Part shown: piece by piece, positions 32,604 to 40,862 of the stretch | How positions within the stretch are numbered: position 1 is the stretch's first letter | Layout: each line of letters starts with the position of its first letter | The notes under the pieces: model-generated | Told to the model about the DNA's origin: nothing | What the model saw: the letters and a program-made list of their open reading frames with translations, nothing else | Database searches by the model: none | DNA from: Nocardioidaceae bacterium | GTDB lineage: Bacteria; Actinomycetota; Actinomycetes; Propionibacteriales; Nocardioidaceae | NCBI GenBank assembly: GCA_029266455.1 | Contig: JAQSWV010000014.1 | Span: 1 to 64,000, forward strand | Direction: 5' to 3' | DNA length: 64,000 nucleotides | Position numbers and translations under genes: made by a program

Positions 32604-33323
32604 TCAGCGGACGACGACCACCCGGGTGCCGAGGGCGGCGAAGTCCCACAGCGTCTTGGCATCCCGCGGTCGCTGTCGGATGCACCCGTGCGACTGCGGA
32701 GTGCCCAGCTGGCCGACGGTCTGCAGCGGTTCCCCTGAGAGGTCGCGGGGAATGGAGTGGAAGCCGATCGCGGCACGTGCGCCCTCGGTGAAGCGGACCA
32801 TCCACCGCATCGTGCTGGCGTAGTCGTAGCTGGTGGCCCGCTCCGAGCGCGAATAGACGGCGTAGCGGCCCGGTTTCAGGTTGTCCGTGGTGCTGCCAGA
32901 GACCGGGTACGTGTCGAGGACGGACCCTCCGTCGCGTACGAGCCACACCTGCTGGGCCGACATGTCGAAGACGACGCGTCGTCCGCTGCCGGACCGTGCG
33001 GGCGGTGGTGCCTGATGATCGGTGGGCTTGTCGCTCCGCTGGCCGGACTGCTTGTCGACGCGCTGGTCAGCGCGCCGGTGGGTCCGCTCGGCGGCCGGAG
33101 CAAGCGCATGCAGCTGCTCCTCGAGACCGGCCACCGGCTGCAGTGACGGCTGCGCACCGGATGCCGACGGCGGAGGCTGGGAGCTGCCCACGCCGGCCAC
33201 GGACGCGGTGGGGAGCAGCCCGGCCGCTCCGACCACGGCCAGCAGCGTGAGGGCCAGTGAGACCGCGAAACCGACCGCCCGGGCTGGGCGGAGACGCATA
33301 CCGTCGTCCCGGTGTCGGCTCAT
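32604..33323 (-). CDS. L,D-transpeptidase (YkuD domain), exported
   Basis: A 239-residue protein. Residues 13-40 form a signal anchor or signal peptide (AVGFAVSLALTLLAVVGAAGLLP). A disordered Pro/Ser/Gln/Arg-rich linker runs to about 115. The YkuD domain follows with the catalytic signature IGFHSIPRD and SHGCIRQRPRD, carrying the catalytic Cys in SHGC. It makes 3-3 peptidoglycan cross-links or attaches proteins outside the membrane. It converges with the helicase gene. Confidence 0.9.
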   Translation of the reverse strand: MSRHRDDGMRLRPARAVGFAVSLALTLLAVVGAAGLLPTASVAGVGSSQPPPSASGAQPSLQPVAGLEEQLHALAPAAERTHRRADQRVDKQSGQRSDKPTDHQAPPPARSGSGRRVVFDMSAQQVWLVRDGGSVLDTYPVSGSTTDNLKPGRYAVYSRSERATSYDYASTMRWMVRFTEGARAAIGFHSIPRDLSGEPLQTVGQLGTPQSHGCIRQRPRDAKTLWDFAALGTRVVVVR

Positions 33324-33442
33324 CGCGTCCACTCTAGTGTGACTGGGGCCGCCGGGCGGGCGCGGACAGGCCGGTGTGGACAGACCGTCGTGGACAGGCC
33401 GGTGTGGAGGCGGGTGCGGTGTGGGGCGTTGCCGGGTCTGCG

Positions 33443-34219
33443 TCAACCGCTGCGGGTGGGGGCGCCTGCTCCGATCAGCTGTTGGGCCAGCTCGCGGTAG
33501 GCCTGGGCCCCCCGGTGGCGCCGCGCCGTCGACAGGATCGAACGGCCCACGGCCGGCGCCTCGGCGAATCGGATCGTCTTCGGCACCGGCGGTTCGAGCA
33601 CCCGGAGGTCGTAGGTGCTGGAGATGGTGTCGAGCACCGCGCGGGAGTGCGACGTACGTCCGTCGTACAGCGTGGGCAGGACGCCGAGGACCCCGAGAGC
33701 CGGGTTGGCGAAGCGGCGGACGTCGTGGACGGTGTCAAGCAGCTGCCCGACGCCGCGATGTGAGAGCGTCTCGCACTGCAGCGGTACCAGGACCTGGTCG
33801 GCAGCGGCCAGTGCGGCCACCGTGAGCACCCCCAGGGACGGCGGGCAGTCGATGAGCACCCAGTCGTAGTCGCCGGACGCCTCCTCCAGCGCGACGCGGA
33901 GCACGTGCTCCCGGCCGGTGCGCGTCAGCAGCTGCATCTCCGCCGCGGCCAGGTCGATGGTGGCCGGCAACAGGTCGGGCCCCTCGTCGACGGTCACCAG
34001 CACCGCGTCCATCCCCACGTCGCCGAGCAGCACCTGGTGCACCGACTTGTCGAGGTCCTCGGGGTCGAGCCCGAGGGAGAACGTGAGGCACGACTGCGGG
34101 TCGAGATCGATCAGCAGGACCCGTTGCCCGAGCTCGACCAGCGCCGCTCCCAGCGAGGCCACTGTGGTGGTCTTGGCCACGCCCCCCTTCTGGTTTGCGA
34201 CGGCGAGCGTGGTGACCAT
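33443..34219 (-). CDS. ParA/Soj-family ATPase
   Basis: A 258-residue protein with a deviant Walker A (ANQKGGVAKTTTVASLG, residues 8-24), Walker A' (RVLLIDLDPQSCLT) and Walker B (DWVLIDCPPSLG). No ParB gene or parS-like site is adjacent, so it is more likely an orphan partitioning or positioning ATPase than the chromosome-segregation Soj. Its gene neighbourhood resembles an orphan soj-like gene of mycobacteria. It is divergent from the SDR gene over 41 bp. Confidence 0.9.
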   Translation of the reverse strand: MVTTLAVANQKGGVAKTTTVASLGAALVELGQRVLLIDLDPQSCLTFSLGLDPEDLDKSVHQVLLGDVGMDAVLVTVDEGPDLLPATIDLAAAEMQLLTRTGREHVLRVALEEASGDYDWVLIDCPPSLGVLTVAALAAADQVLVPLQCETLSHRGVGQLLDTVHDVRRFANPALGVLGVLPTLYDGRTSHSRAVLDTISSTYDLRVLEPPVPKTIRFAEAPAVGRSILSTARRHRGAQAYRELAQQLIGAGAPTRSG

Positions 34220-34260
34220 GCGGCCATACTGCCGGATCCTGTGGCTGAGATGCTGGGGGC

Positions 34261-35019
34261 GTGCCGCCGCGGACCCAGACATCACTCGTGACCGGTGCCA
34301 CAGCGGGGATCGGGCTGGCGTTCTCGCGGGCGCTGGCTGCGCGGGGCGACGACCTCGTCCTCGTCGCCCGTGACGAGGACCGCCTGGACCGCGTCGCCGA
34401 GGAGCTGCTGTCCGCGTACGGCGGTGAGGTGCGGGTCGTGCCGGCCGACCTCGCGACCGACGACGGGACCGAGCGGGTGGCCGAGATGCTGCGCGAGGAG
34501 GCGATCGACCTGCTGGTCAACAACGCCGGCCACGGGACCCGCACCTCGTTCCTGGCCACACCGGTGGCCGACGAGGACGTCTCGCTCGACCTGATGGTGC
34601 GCGCTCCGATGCGGCTGTGCCATGCCGCGCTGCCCGGCATGCTCGACCGCAGGCGCGGCGCGGTGCTCAACGTGGCCAGCGTTGCGGCGTTCGTGCCGCG
34701 CGGGACCTACGGGGCGCACAAGGCGTGGCTGGTCAGCTTCACCCGCTGGCTTTCCGTCAGGCACCGCCGGCGGGGCGTGCGGGCCATGGTGCTGTGCCCG
34801 GGCCTCGTGCGGACCGAGTTCCACCAACGGATGCAGGTCGACGTGAGCAGCGTGCCCCGCTGGATGTGGCTCGACGCCGACCGGGTGGTGCGAGACGCCC
34901 TGACCGACCTCAGCCGCGGGGTCATCGTCTCGGTGCCGTCCCGCCGCTACCAGGTGCTGACCCGGCTGGCTCGCCTCACCCCACCCTCCGCCGCCGAGCG
35001 GTTCAGCCGACGTGGCTGA
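34261..35019 (+). CDS. Short-chain dehydrogenase/reductase
   Basis: A 252-residue protein from GTG 34261. It has the cofactor motif TGATAGIG (residues 11-18), NNAGHGT, the catalytic serine region NVASVAAFV and the catalytic YGAHK (Tyr and Lys), followed by CPGLVRTEFH. This is a classical SDR that reduces a carbonyl or oxidises an alcohol with NAD(P)(H). The Arg after the first strand (VARDEDRLDR) hints at NADP. The substrate is unknown. It is followed directly by the repeat array at 35032. Confidence 0.9.
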   Translation: MPPRTQTSLVTGATAGIGLAFSRALAARGDDLVLVARDEDRLDRVAEELLSAYGGEVRVVPADLATDDGTERVAEMLREEAIDLLVNNAGHGTRTSFLATPVADEDVSLDLMVRAPMRLCHAALPGMLDRRRGAVLNVASVAAFVPRGTYGAHKAWLVSFTRWLSVRHRRRGVRAMVLCPGLVRTEFHQRMQVDVSSVPRWMWLDADRVVRDALTDLSRGVIVSVPSRRYQVLTRLARLTPPSAAERFSRRG

Positions 35020-35031
35020 GGCGCCCCCCAG

Positions 35032-35190
35032 GCGACGATCCGCGAGTTGTGCAGGACCTCCCGCCCCTCCCAAGCGACGATCCGCGAGTTGTGCAGGACC
35101 TCCCGCCCCTCCCAAGCGACGATCCGCGAGTTGTGCAGGACTTCCCGCCCCTCCCCAAGCGACGATCCGCGAGTCGTGCAGGAGCTCCCG
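35032..35190 (+). repeat. Array A: 4 copies of a 42-bp repeat upstream of the PHP gene
   Basis: Copies start at 35032, 35074, 35116 and 35159. The conserved core is CGATCCGCGAGTTGTGCAGG, followed by a C-rich stretch (CTCCCGCCCCTCCCAA). Two further diverged inverted copies of the core follow (GCACAAGTCGCGGACC near 35193 and ACAGGTCGCGGACC near 35241). Units are nearly identical end to end, so there are no variable spacers. The array lies between the SDR stop and the PHP start; 35020-35307 holds no gene. The same core recurs inverted at 36264. Confidence 0.93.
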
Positions 35191-35307
35191 ATCGCACAAG
35201 TCGCGGACCAGCGCGTACGGGCGGCGGGAGGACCACGTTTACAGGTCGCGGACCAACCCGGATGTGGGGCGCGGAGGCAACGCAGCGCCGTCGCTTACCC
35301 TCTGCGG

Positions 35308-36216
35308 GTGCGTGCCGACCTGCACACCCACTCGCAACGCTCCGACGGGACGGACAGTCCGGCCGGCGTGATGCAGGCTGCCGCCGCCGCGGGTCTGGAC
35401 GTCGTCGCGCTCACCGATCACGACAGCGCGGCCGGCTGGGCAGAGGCGGCCGATGCCGCCCGGGTGGCAGGTATCGGTTTCCTTCCCGGCATGGAGATCT
35501 CCTGTGTCCTCGAAGGCCGGGCGGTCCACCTGCTGGCCTACGGCGTCGATCCGGAGCACGCGGGACTGCATGACGAGTTGTCGGCGGTGTTGGCAGGACG
35601 CACATCAAGGCTCCCCGCCATCCTTAGCCAGCTGAGCAGCCTGGGCATCAGCGTCAGCGAAGAGGACATTCGCGCCGTGAGTGGCCACGCGACTGCGGTG
35701 GGCAGGCCCCACGTGGCCGACGCCCTTGTCGCGTCAGGGCATGTCGCTGACCGTACCGAGGCGTTCGACCGCTATCTGTCGCCCGGCCGGCCGGCGTACG
35801 TCAACCGCCGATCCGCGCCGCTCCGCACAATGCTCGGTCTGGTCGCCTCGGCCGGCGGGGTCAGCGTCGTGGCCCACCCGTGGGCGCGGGCAAGCCGACG
35901 CGTGCTCACCCCGGACACGGTGGCGTCGCTGGTCGCTGACGGACTGACCGGTCTCGAGGCCTGGCACCAGGACCACTCCGCCGAGGACGCAGCCCAGCTG
36001 GCGATGCTGGCAGGCGATCTCAACCTGGTCGCGACCGGCGCGAGCGACTACCACGGCACCGGCAAGGTGAATCACGAACTGGGCTGCCACACCACGCCAC
36101 CGGCGCAGTTTGAGCAACTGCTCGAGCGGATGGTGGTCGCCGGCGACGCGGCACGGCAGCGTGACCCGTCGGTGCGACCCACCCCGTGGTGCCGACCCGC
36201 GCCCGGACCGCGCTGA
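35308..36216 (+). CDS. PHP-domain metal-dependent phosphoesterase
   Basis: A 302-residue protein beginning RADLHTHSQRSDGTDSP (GTG 35308) with the PHP metal-ligand motifs: motif I HTHSQRSDG, motif II ALTDHDS, a glutamate in FLPGMEIS, HPWAR and the C-terminal GASDYHGTGK. It matches the YciV/TrpH-like family, which removes 3'-phosphates or degrades short oligoribonucleotides 5' to 3'; the substrate here is not proven. The frame is open upstream through the repeat array, but homology begins here. It is flanked on both sides by arrays of the same short repeat in opposite orientation. Confidence 0.9.
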   Translation: MRADLHTHSQRSDGTDSPAGVMQAAAAAGLDVVALTDHDSAAGWAEAADAARVAGIGFLPGMEISCVLEGRAVHLLAYGVDPEHAGLHDELSAVLAGRTSRLPAILSQLSSLGISVSEEDIRAVSGHATAVGRPHVADALVASGHVADRTEAFDRYLSPGRPAYVNRRSAPLRTMLGLVASAGGVSVVAHPWARASRRVLTPDTVASLVADGLTGLEAWHQDHSAEDAAQLAMLAGDLNLVATGASDYHGTGKVNHELGCHTTPPAQFEQLLERMVVAGDAARQRDPSVRPTPWCRPAPGPR

Positions 36217-36263
36217 AGGTGAGATTCGGCTGACGGCCAACTGCGACTTTCACCGCTAGTACC

Positions 36264-36442
36264 CCTGCACAACTCGCGGATCGCCACCCTCGGGGGGAGA
36301 GCGAGGCGCAGCACCCCTGCACAACTCGCGGATCGTCACGTTTCGGGAGGGGGAGGGCGCAGCACCCTGCACAACCCGCGGATCGTCACGTTTCGGGAGG
36401 GGGAGGGCGCAGCACCCCCTGCGCAACTCGCGGATCGTCACC
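36264..36442 (-). repeat. Array B: 4 inverted copies of the same core, period about 50 bp
   Basis: Cores CCTGCACAACTCGCGGATCG or close variants start at 36264, 36316, 36366 and 36418, the reverse complement of the array A core. The intervening sequence (GTTTCGGGAGGGGGAGGGCG) is also repeated. The array fills the gap between the PHP gene and the convergent DUF6758 gene; the last copy contains the DUF6758 stop codon. Confidence 0.93.
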
Positions 36443-37079
36443 CAGGCGCGGGGTGCAGCCGTGGGGAGAGGCCGGTCAGCGGGAGCAGCTCGAGCTCGCC
36501 GACCAGCCGCCGCAGGTCGACGACGGTCGGGGCCTCCATCAGCACCGCGGCAGCGGCCAGCGGTGGCCAGGCGACCAGCCAGAACCAGCATCCACCTGCC
36601 TCGCCGACGCACACCTGCCGGTCGTCGCCGGAGTCGACGAACCACAACGGCGTGGGGTGTCCACCGACGGTGATCCGGGCATCCGCCGGCCGGGCGACCA
36701 CGACCGGTCCCGGGTCAGGCGAGACGAGCCCGGCGTAGTGGGCGCCGAGGCCGACGCCCGGCTCCTCCGCGACCAGCACGAGGTCACCCGGACCACCGAG
36801 CGGGTCGGTGCCGGACAGTGCCAGCACGGTGCCGACGGTCGTCTGCTCCACCGCTCTGCCCACCCCCGCTACTGACCACACTTCCGGCAGGGGCCACGGC
36901 AGCCAGGTCGGTGCGCCGGTAGCGGCGACATGCCTCAGCAGGGCGTGCACCGACGGGTCGCTGAACCCGTACAGACCGGGTACGTGCCCGTGCTGCCCGC
37001 ATACCCAGCCTTCCCCGGTCTCAAGGTCCGGCGCCAGCGCTGCCCCGCAGCGCGGGCACCACACGGACTCAGGCGGCAT
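36438..37079 (-). CDS. DUF6758 family protein
   Basis: A 213-residue protein from ATG 37079. A short N-terminal zinc-ribbon (VWCPRCGAALAPDLETGEGWVCGQHG) with two CxxC-like elements precedes a conserved domain rich in Trp and Pro (TWLPWPLPEVWSVAGVG, WFVDSGDDRQVCVGEAGGCWFWLVAWPPLAAA, VDLRRLVGELELLPLTG). This fits the actinobacterial DUF6758 family of unknown function, which commonly neighbours a PHP-domain gene. It is convergent with the PHP gene and divergent from the Nudix gene over 36 bp. Confidence 0.8.
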   Translation of the reverse strand: MPPESVWCPRCGAALAPDLETGEGWVCGQHGHVPGLYGFSDPSVHALLRHVAATGAPTWLPWPLPEVWSVAGVGRAVEQTTVGTVLALSGTDPLGGPGDLVLVAEEPGVGLGAHYAGLVSPDPGPVVVARPADARITVGGHPTPLWFVDSGDDRQVCVGEAGGCWFWLVAWPPLAAAAVLMEAPTVVDLRRLVGELELLPLTGLSPRLHPAPG

Positions 37080-37115
37080 GCACAGACGGTGACCGACCGC
37101 CTGTGACCCGTCAAG

Positions 37116-37556
37116 ATGGGACGCATGCGCACCCGTCCGCCCGCGAGCGCGGCCGCCCGACCGCGGGTGCGCTGTGTGGGCGCGGTGGTGCGTGACGAGT
37201 CCGGCCGGCTGCTGCTGGTCCTGCGTGGACGGGAGCCGGCGGTCGGCACCTGGTCGCTGCCCGGCGGGCGGGTGGAGGTGGGTGAGACCGACGCGGAGGC
37301 GCTGCGCCGGGAGCTGGCTGAGGAGACCGGTCTGGACGTGGTGCCAGGCGCCGAGGTGGGCACGGTCCTGCGCGACGGTGGCGGCGGGGTGACGTACGAG
37401 ATCCACGACTACGCGTGCGACGTGGCCGCCGGGTCCCTCGTGGCTGGTGACGACGCCGCGGAGGCGCGGTGGGTCGCCGCGGCGGACGTCCGCCTGCTGC
37501 CGTGCGCCCCCGGCCTCGTCGAGACCCTCACGAGCTGGGGCGTCCTCGGCGAGTGA
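37116..37556 (+). CDS. Nudix hydrolase (MutT-like)
   Basis: A 146-residue protein. The Nudix box GGRVEVGETDAEALRRELAEETGL is complete. The sequence before it (RCVGAVVRDESGRLLLVLRGREPAVGTWSLPG) is typical of small MutT/ADP-ribose-type enzymes. The substrate is undetermined. ATG 37116 or 37125 could be the start. It converges with the histidine phosphatase gene with only 6 bp between stop codons. Confidence 0.85.
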   Translation: MGRMRTRPPASAAARPRVRCVGAVVRDESGRLLLVLRGREPAVGTWSLPGGRVEVGETDAEALRRELAEETGLDVVPGAEVGTVLRDGGGGVTYEIHDYACDVAAGSLVAGDDAAEARWVAAADVRLLPCAPGLVETLTSWGVLGE

Positions 37557-37562
37557 GCGTCG

Positions 37563-38138
37563 TCAGCCGTTCCAGCGCACCAGCACGGGCGAGCCACGGT
37601 CGTCACCCAGCACGCAGACGGTGCCGGTGTCGAGCAGCAGGTGCCGGCCGAAGTCATACCGTTCGTCCACCCAGCGGGCGGCCAGCACCCGCAGCAGGTG
37701 TCCGTGCGCGACGAGCAGCGAGCGTCCGCCGCGCTCGCGGCACCGGGCGATGACGCGGTCGCAGCGGGCGGCGACCTCGGCGCCGGACTCCCCGCCGGGA
37801 GAAGGGTGGGTCCAGACGGTCCAGTCGGGCACCGTCTCGCGGATCTGCGGCGTGCTCACCCCCTCGTACTCGCCGTAGCGCCACTCGTGCAGGTCGGCGT
37901 CGACCTCGTCGACCTTCAGCCCGGCCAGCTCGGCGGTGCGCTGCGCGCGCTCCAGCGGGCTGCTGACGACCCGGTCCAAGGACGCACCGGACAGCCGATC
38001 GCGGAGCAGGCGGGCCTGCTCCTCGCCCTTGGGCGTGAGCGGCAGGTCGGTGACGCCGGTGTGCCTGCCGTCGCGGCTCCACTCGGTCTCACCATGCCGC
38101 ACCAGCCACACCTCGGCCGCGGTCTCCTCGACGGGCAT
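37563..38138 (-). CDS. Histidine phosphatase (phosphoglycerate mutase-like)
   Basis: A 191-residue protein with the RHG motif (VWLVRHGETEWSRDGRHTG), SSPLERAQRTAEL, the catalytic Glu region HEWRYGEYEG and the second catalytic His in LLVAHGHLLRVLAARW. Broad acid-phosphatase-type members of this branch act on sugar or small phosphomonoesters. The sequence does not point to glycolytic mutase. A single cytosolic domain. Confidence 0.9.
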   Translation of the reverse strand: MPVEETAAEVWLVRHGETEWSRDGRHTGVTDLPLTPKGEEQARLLRDRLSGASLDRVVSSPLERAQRTAELAGLKVDEVDADLHEWRYGEYEGVSTPQIRETVPDWTVWTHPSPGGESGAEVAARCDRVIARCRERGGRSLLVAHGHLLRVLAARWVDERYDFGRHLLLDTGTVCVLGDDRGSPVLVRWNG

Positions 38139-38171
38139 CCGCGCTCAGCTCCCGACCGGCTCGGGACGTGG

Positions 38172-38194
38172 GCGGTGCCGGTGGCCGGCACCGC
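38172..38194. terminator. Perfect 10-bp hairpin after the DUF2332 gene
   Basis: GCGGTGCCGG and CCGGCACCGC pair perfectly around a 3-base loop, 108 bp downstream of the minus-strand DUF2332 stop and just before the histidine phosphatase start. It has no U-tract. It is a plausible terminator for the DUF2332 transcript. The rest of 38139-38302 holds no gene I can support. Confidence 0.45.
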
Positions 38195-38302
38195 TCTCAC
38201 ACTGGTCGTACGTGGAGCCGAGCTGCATGCTGGGTCCTTCCGAGTGCCGTGCGGGCGGTCGAGCGGGGCCGTCGGTGGTGCTGGCGAGGGGTTGCAGGTG
38301 GG

Positions 38303-39292
38303 CTAACGCTCCCACGTCACCGGCAGCCCGTGGGCAGCGGCCGTGCCGAGGATGCGAGCCGGACCGGTGGACTGGTGCGACCACTGCTCGTCGACCACGA
38401 GGAACTCATGGTCGGCGCCGGGCGCCCGCCTGGTCGGCTCGAGGTAGACATGGGCGAACGGGCTGTCCGGGCTGCTCTGCCCGGCCAGCCGCCGCACGTG
38501 GTCGCGCAGCACCGCCTGCTCCGCCGGGTCGACGTACTGCCACATCACCGAGTGCCACAGCACCGTGCAGTGACCAGGTTCCAGGCGCAGGTCGGCGACG
38601 AACTCGCCGGCAGGCTGACGGCGGACCTCGGCCGGGACACGGGCGGCGACGTCGAGGGCGCACCGCAGCCGCTCGAGCCGGTCTGACTGGTCGGCCCACA
38701 CGTACGCGCTCAGCAGGATCCGGCCGGACGGAGTCGTCGGGTCGATGGGCGCCGGGTCGCACCCGGTGCGCTCGACCAGGTGCAACCGTCGGTCGGTCGG
38801 AGTCGAGACGCCCGCCCACGCGGCGGCGAGCCTGACCGGGCTGTCCGGAGGACCCCACGCGCCTCCGGCACCGGAGTACCGGTAGTGGTCCGCTCGCAGG
38901 TTGAGCCCGGCGCTGGCACCGAGCTCGAACAGGCGGACCGGCAGCTCCGCTCCAGGCACGCGCAGCAGGGCTCCGACGAGCGCGGCCGCCCGGCCGACCT
39001 CGTTGGTCTGCGGCGGCCGGGCCAGTCCGGAGACCACGTCGTCCGACCGCTCGTCCAGCAGGTCCTCCAGCAGCGGCCAGGCGGCGTCGAGGTCGAAGTG
39101 GCCACCCGTGCTGGGGTAGTACCGCGCCAGCGGCTCCGCCCGGCGCTCCAGCACCAGCCGGTGCACGGTTCCCAACAGGCGCAGGGCGACAGCCGACGGG
39201 CCGGGTGCGTCCTCGTGCCCGGCGACCACCCGGTCGAGCGGCCCACCCGTACCCAGCTCGGCCGTCATCCGCCACAGCAGCGCTTCGTACAT
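38303..39292 (-). CDS. DUF2332 family protein
   Basis: A 329-residue protein with the DUF2332 signatures YYPSTGGHFDLDAAWPLLEDLL, QTNEVGRAAALVGALL, RLFELGASAGLNLRADHY (a glycine-containing loop resembling a SAM-binding motif), DPTTPSGRILLSAYVWADQ and VLWHSVMWQYVDPAEQ. The family is common in actinobacteria and unstudied. The ELGASAGLNL loop suggests a methyltransferase-like fold (inference). It ends upstream of the histidine phosphatase on the same strand. Confidence 0.82.
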   Translation of the reverse strand: MYEALLWRMTAELGTGGPLDRVVAGHEDAPGPSAVALRLLGTVHRLVLERRAEPLARYYPSTGGHFDLDAAWPLLEDLLDERSDDVVSGLARPPQTNEVGRAAALVGALLRVPGAELPVRLFELGASAGLNLRADHYRYSGAGGAWGPPDSPVRLAAAWAGVSTPTDRRLHLVERTGCDPAPIDPTTPSGRILLSAYVWADQSDRLERLRCALDVAARVPAEVRRQPAGEFVADLRLEPGHCTVLWHSVMWQYVDPAEQAVLRDHVRRLAGQSSPDSPFAHVYLEPTRRAPGADHEFLVVDEQWSHQSTGPARILGTAAAHGLPVTWER

Positions 39293-39299
39293 CGGCGAG

Positions 39300-39779
39300 T
39301 CAGCGCGGCATCGACAGCCGCGCCAGCACCGCGCGCGCGTCCTCCGCGTGCTGGTACTTGCACAGCACGTCGTACGTGGTCGCGACCACGGAGCTCTGCG
39401 AGGTGAAGTCTCGCTTGCCGCCGGTCAGGGCGTAACCGATGATCCCGAAGACGGCGCCGAACACGGCACCGGCGATGGTGGTGAGCAGGAGCAGCAGGAA
39501 CCCGTCGGCCTCCGCCGTGGAGAAGATCATCAGGATCACGCCGATGAACAGCCCCCACCATGCCCCGCCTGCCGCACCCGTGGCCGCGGCCCGTCCCTGG
39601 GTCAGGCGCCCGGTGACCCGCTCCACCATGCGCAGCCCGTTGCCGACGATCGTGACGTTCTCCACGGGGAACTGCTCGTCGGCCAGGAAGTCGACGGCGC
39701 GTTGCGCCTGCTCGTAGGTCTCGTAGGTGCCGACCGGCACACCGGTCGGCGGCGTCGGCAACTTGGGTGGGGTGGCCAT
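39300..39779 (-). CDS. General stress protein 17M-domain membrane protein
   Basis: A 159-residue protein. The N-terminal domain (GTYETYEQAQRAVDFLADEQFPVENVTIVGNGLRMVERVTGRL) is the GSP17M fold. Two closely spaced transmembrane segments follow (WGLFIGVILMIFS and LLLLLTTIAGAVFGAVFGIIGYAL) and a short basic tail. It is predicted to be a membrane stress protein; its activity is unknown. It lies 7 bp upstream of DUF2332 on the same strand, suggesting one transcript. Confidence 0.85.
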   Translation of the reverse strand: MATPPKLPTPPTGVPVGTYETYEQAQRAVDFLADEQFPVENVTIVGNGLRMVERVTGRLTQGRAAATGAAGGAWWGLFIGVILMIFSTAEADGFLLLLLTTIAGAVFGAVFGIIGYALTGGKRDFTSQSSVVATTYDVLCKYQHAEDARAVLARLSMPR

Positions 39780-39975
39780 GGGAGCTCCTCGTCCGCTACG
39801 TCGGCATCGACTTCGACATCGTCACCGGCACCCATTCTCCCACTGGCGTCGGGACGTCGGCGTGGCGCCAGGGCGGCGGTCGAACGGCGTCCACTATCGT
39901 CGCCGACCAGACCGGGGGCCGCCCGTTGAGGCAGATCCAAGGCATCGCCACGAGGACATCGAGGGACGGGTCAGC

Positions 39976-40851
39976 ATGCAGAACGGCAGCCAGTCAGAGG
40001 CATCCGACGGCGGGAGCGACGGGGACACCAAGCGGCGGCCGCGGCTCCGGCAGCGGCGGCGCCGCGCCAGCGGCTGGTTCGACAGCCACCCGCGCTTCCT
40101 CGAGACCAGTCACACCGCCATCAATCCTGGTCGGCTGAACATGCGCTACCAGGCTCTGATCGCGGACAACGCCGACATCCTCGCGGGGGCACGGGTGCTC
40201 GACATCGCGAGCCATGACGGGCGATGGGCGCTCGCGGCGCTCGAGGCGGGGGCGGCACACGTGACCAGCATCGAGGCTCGGCCCGATCTGGTCGACAATG
40301 CGCACGAGACGTTCGCCCACTACGGCGCCGACCCGAGCCGGTACACGATGATCGCCGGCGACGTCTTCGCCGTCCTGAAGGAGCAGCGGTTCGACGTCGA
40401 CGTGATCCAGTGCTTCGGCTTCCTGTACCACACGCTGCGGTACCCCGAGCTGTTCTCGGCGCTGCGCAAGCTCGAGCCGCGCCACCTGGTGGTGGACACG
40501 CGGGTGCACCGCGCCTCTGCCTCGCTCATCAGGGTGTACGTCAACGAGACCACCGTGCAGAGCAACGCCGCGTTCGACGACTACACGGAGGGCACCAAGA
40601 CGCTGGTGGGGTCGCCGTCGCCGAAGGCACTGCGCCGGATGCTGGGCGTCTTCGGCTTCACGGTCGAGCGCGAGTACGACTGGGAGGCGGCGAGCCGTGA
40701 CGCAGGGGCCGCCGTCGGCACCTACGAGCGCGGCGAGCGGATCACCTGGCGGTGCTCGTGGGACGTTCCCCGTCGCTCGAAGCAGTACACCGACCATGAC
40801 CCCGACGGGGACGCCGACGCCGACGCCGACGCCGAGGCCGAAGGGGACTAG
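39976..40851 (+). CDS. SAM-dependent methyltransferase
   Basis: A 291-residue protein from ATG 39976. A basic low-complexity N-terminus (KRRPRLRQRRRRASG) precedes a class I methyltransferase core: ARVLDIASHDGRWALAALEAGA (SAM loop), VTSIEARPDLVDNA (acidic ribose contact), MIAGDVFAVL and VDVIQCFGFLYHTLRY. The C-terminus is an Asp/Ala repeat (DGDADADADAEAEGD). The substrate is unknown. The following lyase converges with it over 11 bp. Confidence 0.82.
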   Translation: MQNGSQSEASDGGSDGDTKRRPRLRQRRRRASGWFDSHPRFLETSHTAINPGRLNMRYQALIADNADILAGARVLDIASHDGRWALAALEAGAAHVTSIEARPDLVDNAHETFAHYGADPSRYTMIAGDVFAVLKEQRFDVDVIQCFGFLYHTLRYPELFSALRKLEPRHLVVDTRVHRASASLIRVYVNETTVQSNAAFDDYTEGTKTLVGSPSPKALRRMLGVFGFTVEREYDWEAASRDAGAAVGTYERGERITWRCSWDVPRRSKQYTDHDPDGDADADADAEAEGD

Positions 40852-40862
40852 ACCTCCCCGGC

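Noticed and set aside
35032-36442. Possible CRISPR arrays
   Set aside because: Copies are identical or nearly so over the whole unit, with no unique spacers and no cas genes.
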